Below are positions 13,652-15,881 of a stretch of 15,881 bases of DNA, in pieces (position 1 is the stretch's first letter; each line of letters opens with the position of its first letter). The notes under the pieces are model-generated. The model was not told where the DNA came from, ran no database searches, and was given only the letters and a program-made list of their open reading frames with translations. Where the stretch lies: the NCBI GenBank assembly GCA_023230795.1, contig JALNWR010000041.1, positions 1 to 15,881 of the forward strand. Direction: 5' to 3'. Made by a program: the position numbers and the translations under genes. Source of the stretch: Candidatus Cloacimonadota bacterium (lineage in GTDB: Bacteria > Cloacimonadota > Cloacimonadia > Cloacimonadales > Cloacimonadaceae).

Positions 13652-15881
13652 ATGAGTAATAAGAGTTACAAACTCTTGGCGATCATCTTAATACTTACAG
13701 TAGCAGCTTTTTTTGTAACCGGCTGTGGAAAGTCCGGAAACAGATTTGAGAATCAGCTGCCTTCGATTTCAATTACCTCATTTGAGGGTTGGAGCAATGA
13801 TAATATTCCAGCTAACGTGGATACGCTTACCCATGAGTACGTTTTTCAGCAGAAGATATTCAGGCATGCCACAGACCCTGATGGCATTATCACTGGATAT
13901 GCGTTCCGTATTCTGGATGAAAACCATCAGCCCATTGCAGTTCCTGGCTACAGCTATATTGCCGATGCTGCCACTGGCCTGATTCCAGATCAACTTTTGA
14001 ACAAATACGGCGAAGGCTGGGTAATGCACTATCTGCCCAGTGCAGAGCAGGAAAAGCCTTTGGACGATCCTGAAGCTAAGCGCACGATCTGGACAAACCA
14101 AAAATATGCGGTGATCAATTTCCCTGCAGCCAATGAAAATGGCGATCCTATGCCTACCTTGTCTTATTTTGAAGTAGTGGCTATAGACAATCGGGGTGGT
14201 ATCTCCAGTAATACAGCAAAACGTAAATTCCGCACAAACTCTCACCGTCCTGTTTGTAATGTCACCACTACAAAAGGAAATCCCGATGGCGGTGATGTAG
14301 GAAGCGGTATCACTATTAGATTCTCTATGAGCTATCCGGACACTTTAGGTATGCTGATTTCTGCGATCCCTTCAAAGTACGAATTTAAAATGATGAAGAT
14401 CAATGAAGCGACCGGGCAGCCTGTTGAAGGCAGTGAAACCCAGTGGTTCAGCACAGAAGATCAGGATCATATAAACGAATACAAGCTCACCAAAAGAACC
14501 AACCCTCCCCTGGAATACGATTATGAAGAAAATGGGAATTCCCTGGGAACCAGCACCAGGATTATTGCCCGCGCAACTGATCTGGCTGGAGTGAGTTCAG
14601 AATTTACCGAGCCCCCCAATGGCATTACTCCAAGCTGGCAGGTCGATTTTAAGGTAAAACCGGGTTTTTATCCCAAGACTTTGCTTTATTCTCAGAAACT
14701 TCTGGCTCTGGGCGAAAATCATTTTGAAGATAGAGGTGATGACTCTACCCCTGAAGTTTTACCTTTCACCATTTTTAATAATGATCAGATTTTTGCCACT
14801 CCTCTGTTCAGGGATTTCTCTAATACCTATTCCGTAATTTATAGCCCTGATCTAAGGATATACGTCCGTTGGGGCTGGTGGGGTGAATATGCCAATGAAT
14901 CGTCAAGCGGTACATTCGAGTATCCCATTGATAATCCTTATGTCAAGAAAGTCGATGCTGTCTTGAGTGAACCAAACCCGGATATCGGATATGCCGGTGG
15001 CGACAACTACTATTCTGAGATCACTCACTTTGATATTCGCTACGATGGTGAACCTTATCACTTCCCGCCGTTTCCCCCAGAGACTAATAATCATACCGAC
15101 GAAGATGGCACCGTGTGGCTGAGATTGCCTTTGTACTCTCCGCTCAGACAATCCATTGTGCTTACCGGAAATCAAATCAGCCCTGGAACTCATACCTTTG
15201 AAGTCCGCGCTGTGGATTCGCAAGATGAAGTATCCCAGGATCCCGCTGTATTCAAATTCAATGTGATGCCTTATGTTCCGGCAAGTTCACGCGAAGGCAT
15301 CCTGATCGTGGATGATGATGCTCATCATGTATTGAACTCACCAGAAGATATTGTGAATGCTAAATATGAATTCATGACTGAGGATATCGATCAAGTCACT
15401 ATGGTAAAATATGGCCAAAATGGTGAAGGCGGAACCTATAGGGATGTCCGTGGCCGCTATCTGGCTGCTTCCGAATTGCAAAATTACAAATTGGTGATCT
15501 ACCATGCCGATAATCCTGGCAGTGGCGGTACCTTCGAGAATGAAATCGATGGCCTGTCCCTCTTTCTTCGGATGGGTGGCAATCTATTGGTCTCTCACAC
15601 ATCACAATTTGCCTCTAAAGCCACTGATATCTCAAATAAGAGAGGATATACGCTCTTGGGATACATGGGACTGCCCGATATGCCGAGTTTGAATAAAGAG
15701 CTCGCATCGAACCCCTACTACTATTTCCAAAACGCTGTAGGAAGCATGCAATACCCAAATATGGGCCTGCAATATTCTACACATCCCTCCAATACCGAGG
15801 GGACCCCTGCCTTCAACTCTATTATCGAGGCAAGAAAGGGTCTGCATACTGTAGCCTATTTCAATGAGATAGATGGAGTTC
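13652..15881 (+). CDS. Large Ig-domain lipoprotein with a C-terminal glutamine-amidotransferase-like fold, 3' partial
   Basis: The frame is open from ATG 13652, behind GGGAGG, to the window end (743 codons, no stop). The N-terminus is a lipoprotein signal: SNKSYK, a hydrophobic stretch 8-22 and a lipobox FVTG-Cys25. Then come two or three Ig-like modules, each with a YAFRILDE-type strand and an ending such as YFEVVAIDNRGGISSNTA (about 35-200), IIARATDLAGVSSEF (about 205-330) and HTFEVRAVDSQDEVSQDPAVFKFNV (about 360-545). From about 550 an alpha/beta segment begins ILIVDDDAHH, then YKLVIYHAD and FLRMGGNLLVSHTSQF, resembling class I glutamine-amidotransferase-like (ThuA-like) sensor domains; the nucleophile cysteine is absent at the expected elbow (VSHTS), so it is probably non-catalytic. 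The 23-nt gap after folD has no terminator, so it may be cotranscribed. Specific function unknown. Confidence 0.85.
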   Translation, partial: MSNKSYKLLAIILILTVAAFFVTGCGKSGNRFENQLPSISITSFEGWSNDNIPANVDTLTHEYVFQQKIFRHATDPDGIITGYAFRILDENHQPIAVPGYSYIADAATGLIPDQLLNKYGEGWVMHYLPSAEQEKPLDDPEAKRTIWTNQKYAVINFPAANENGDPMPTLSYFEVVAIDNRGGISSNTAKRKFRTNSHRPVCNVTTTKGNPDGGDVGSGITIRFSMSYPDTLGMLISAIPSKYEFKMMKINEATGQPVEGSETQWFSTEDQDHINEYKLTKRTNPPLEYDYEENGNSLGTSTRIIARATDLAGVSSEFTEPPNGITPSWQVDFKVKPGFYPKTLLYSQKLLALGENHFEDRGDDSTPEVLPFTIFNNDQIFATPLFRDFSNTYSVIYSPDLRIYVRWGWWGEYANESSSGTFEYPIDNPYVKKVDAVLSEPNPDIGYAGGDNYYSEITHFDIRYDGEPYHFPPFPPETNNHTDEDGTVWLRLPLYSPLRQSIVLTGNQISPGTHTFEVRAVDSQDEVSQDPAVFKFNVMPYVPASSREGILIVDDDAHHVLNSPEDIVNAKYEFMTEDIDQVTMVKYGQNGEGGTYRDVRGRYLAASELQNYKLVIYHADNPGSGGTFENEIDGLSLFLRMGGNLLVSHTSQFASKATDISNKRGYTLLGYMGLPDMPSLNKELASNPYYYFQNAVGSMQYPNMGLQYSTHPSNTEGTPAFNSIIEARKGLHTVAYFNEIDGV

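Noticed and set aside
13778..14245. 155-codon minus-strand open frame and other small frames after folD
   Set aside because: They lie over the lipoprotein frame, which has a lipobox, a ribosome binding site and an uninterrupted run to the window end.

Overview
The window looks like a chromosomal segment of a bacterium in the FCB superphylum. I favour Candidatus Cloacimonadota or a close relative, by inference. The basis is a giant secreted C25-type (gingipain-like) protein ending in a YPNPFNP-type T9SS sorting domain, a large Ig-domain lipoprotein, and a housekeeping block lying between these two surface proteins. All genes are on the + strand. Two of them run off the window: the first lacks its N-terminus and the last lacks its C-terminus.

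Layout: (1) 1-4335, the C-terminal part of a secreted gingipain-like protein with several adhesin-like domains. (2) 4336-4572, an intergenic stretch with a candidate promoter, a near-perfect palindrome and a strong hairpin upstream of infC. (3) 4573-5842, the translation operon infC-rpmI-rplT. infC appears to use a non-AUG (ATC or ATA) start positioned by a strong Shine-Dalgarno sequence. (4) 5843-5963, two tandem hairpins, the second shaped like an intrinsic terminator, that could attenuate pheST. (5) 5964-10125, pheS-pheT, a short coiled-coil (ZapB-like) gene and zapA, tightly coupled with 1-nt overlaps or 3-nt gaps. (6) 10131-10298, a gene-free stretch that folds on a long bulged closing stem and starts just after a TATAAA box; I propose it is 6S RNA (ssrS). 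(7) 10362-13628, rny, ymdB and folD, directly abutting. (8) 13652-15881, a long lipoprotein reading frame still open at the window end.

The genes fit a growth-related cluster: initiation factor and ribosomal proteins, Phe-tRNA charging, Z-ring assembly factors, a probable growth-phase RNA regulator of RNA polymerase, mRNA decay (RNase Y with its usual partner YmdB) and one-carbon metabolism. The most unusual points are a FolD whose catalytic lysine position is isoleucine, along with other active-site changes; the probable 6S RNA between zapA and rny; the non-AUG infC start with its structured leader; the pheS leader hairpins; and a C25 domain with Arg-Gly where the catalytic His-Gly is expected. 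I saw no mobile elements, CRISPR arrays, tRNA or rRNA genes.
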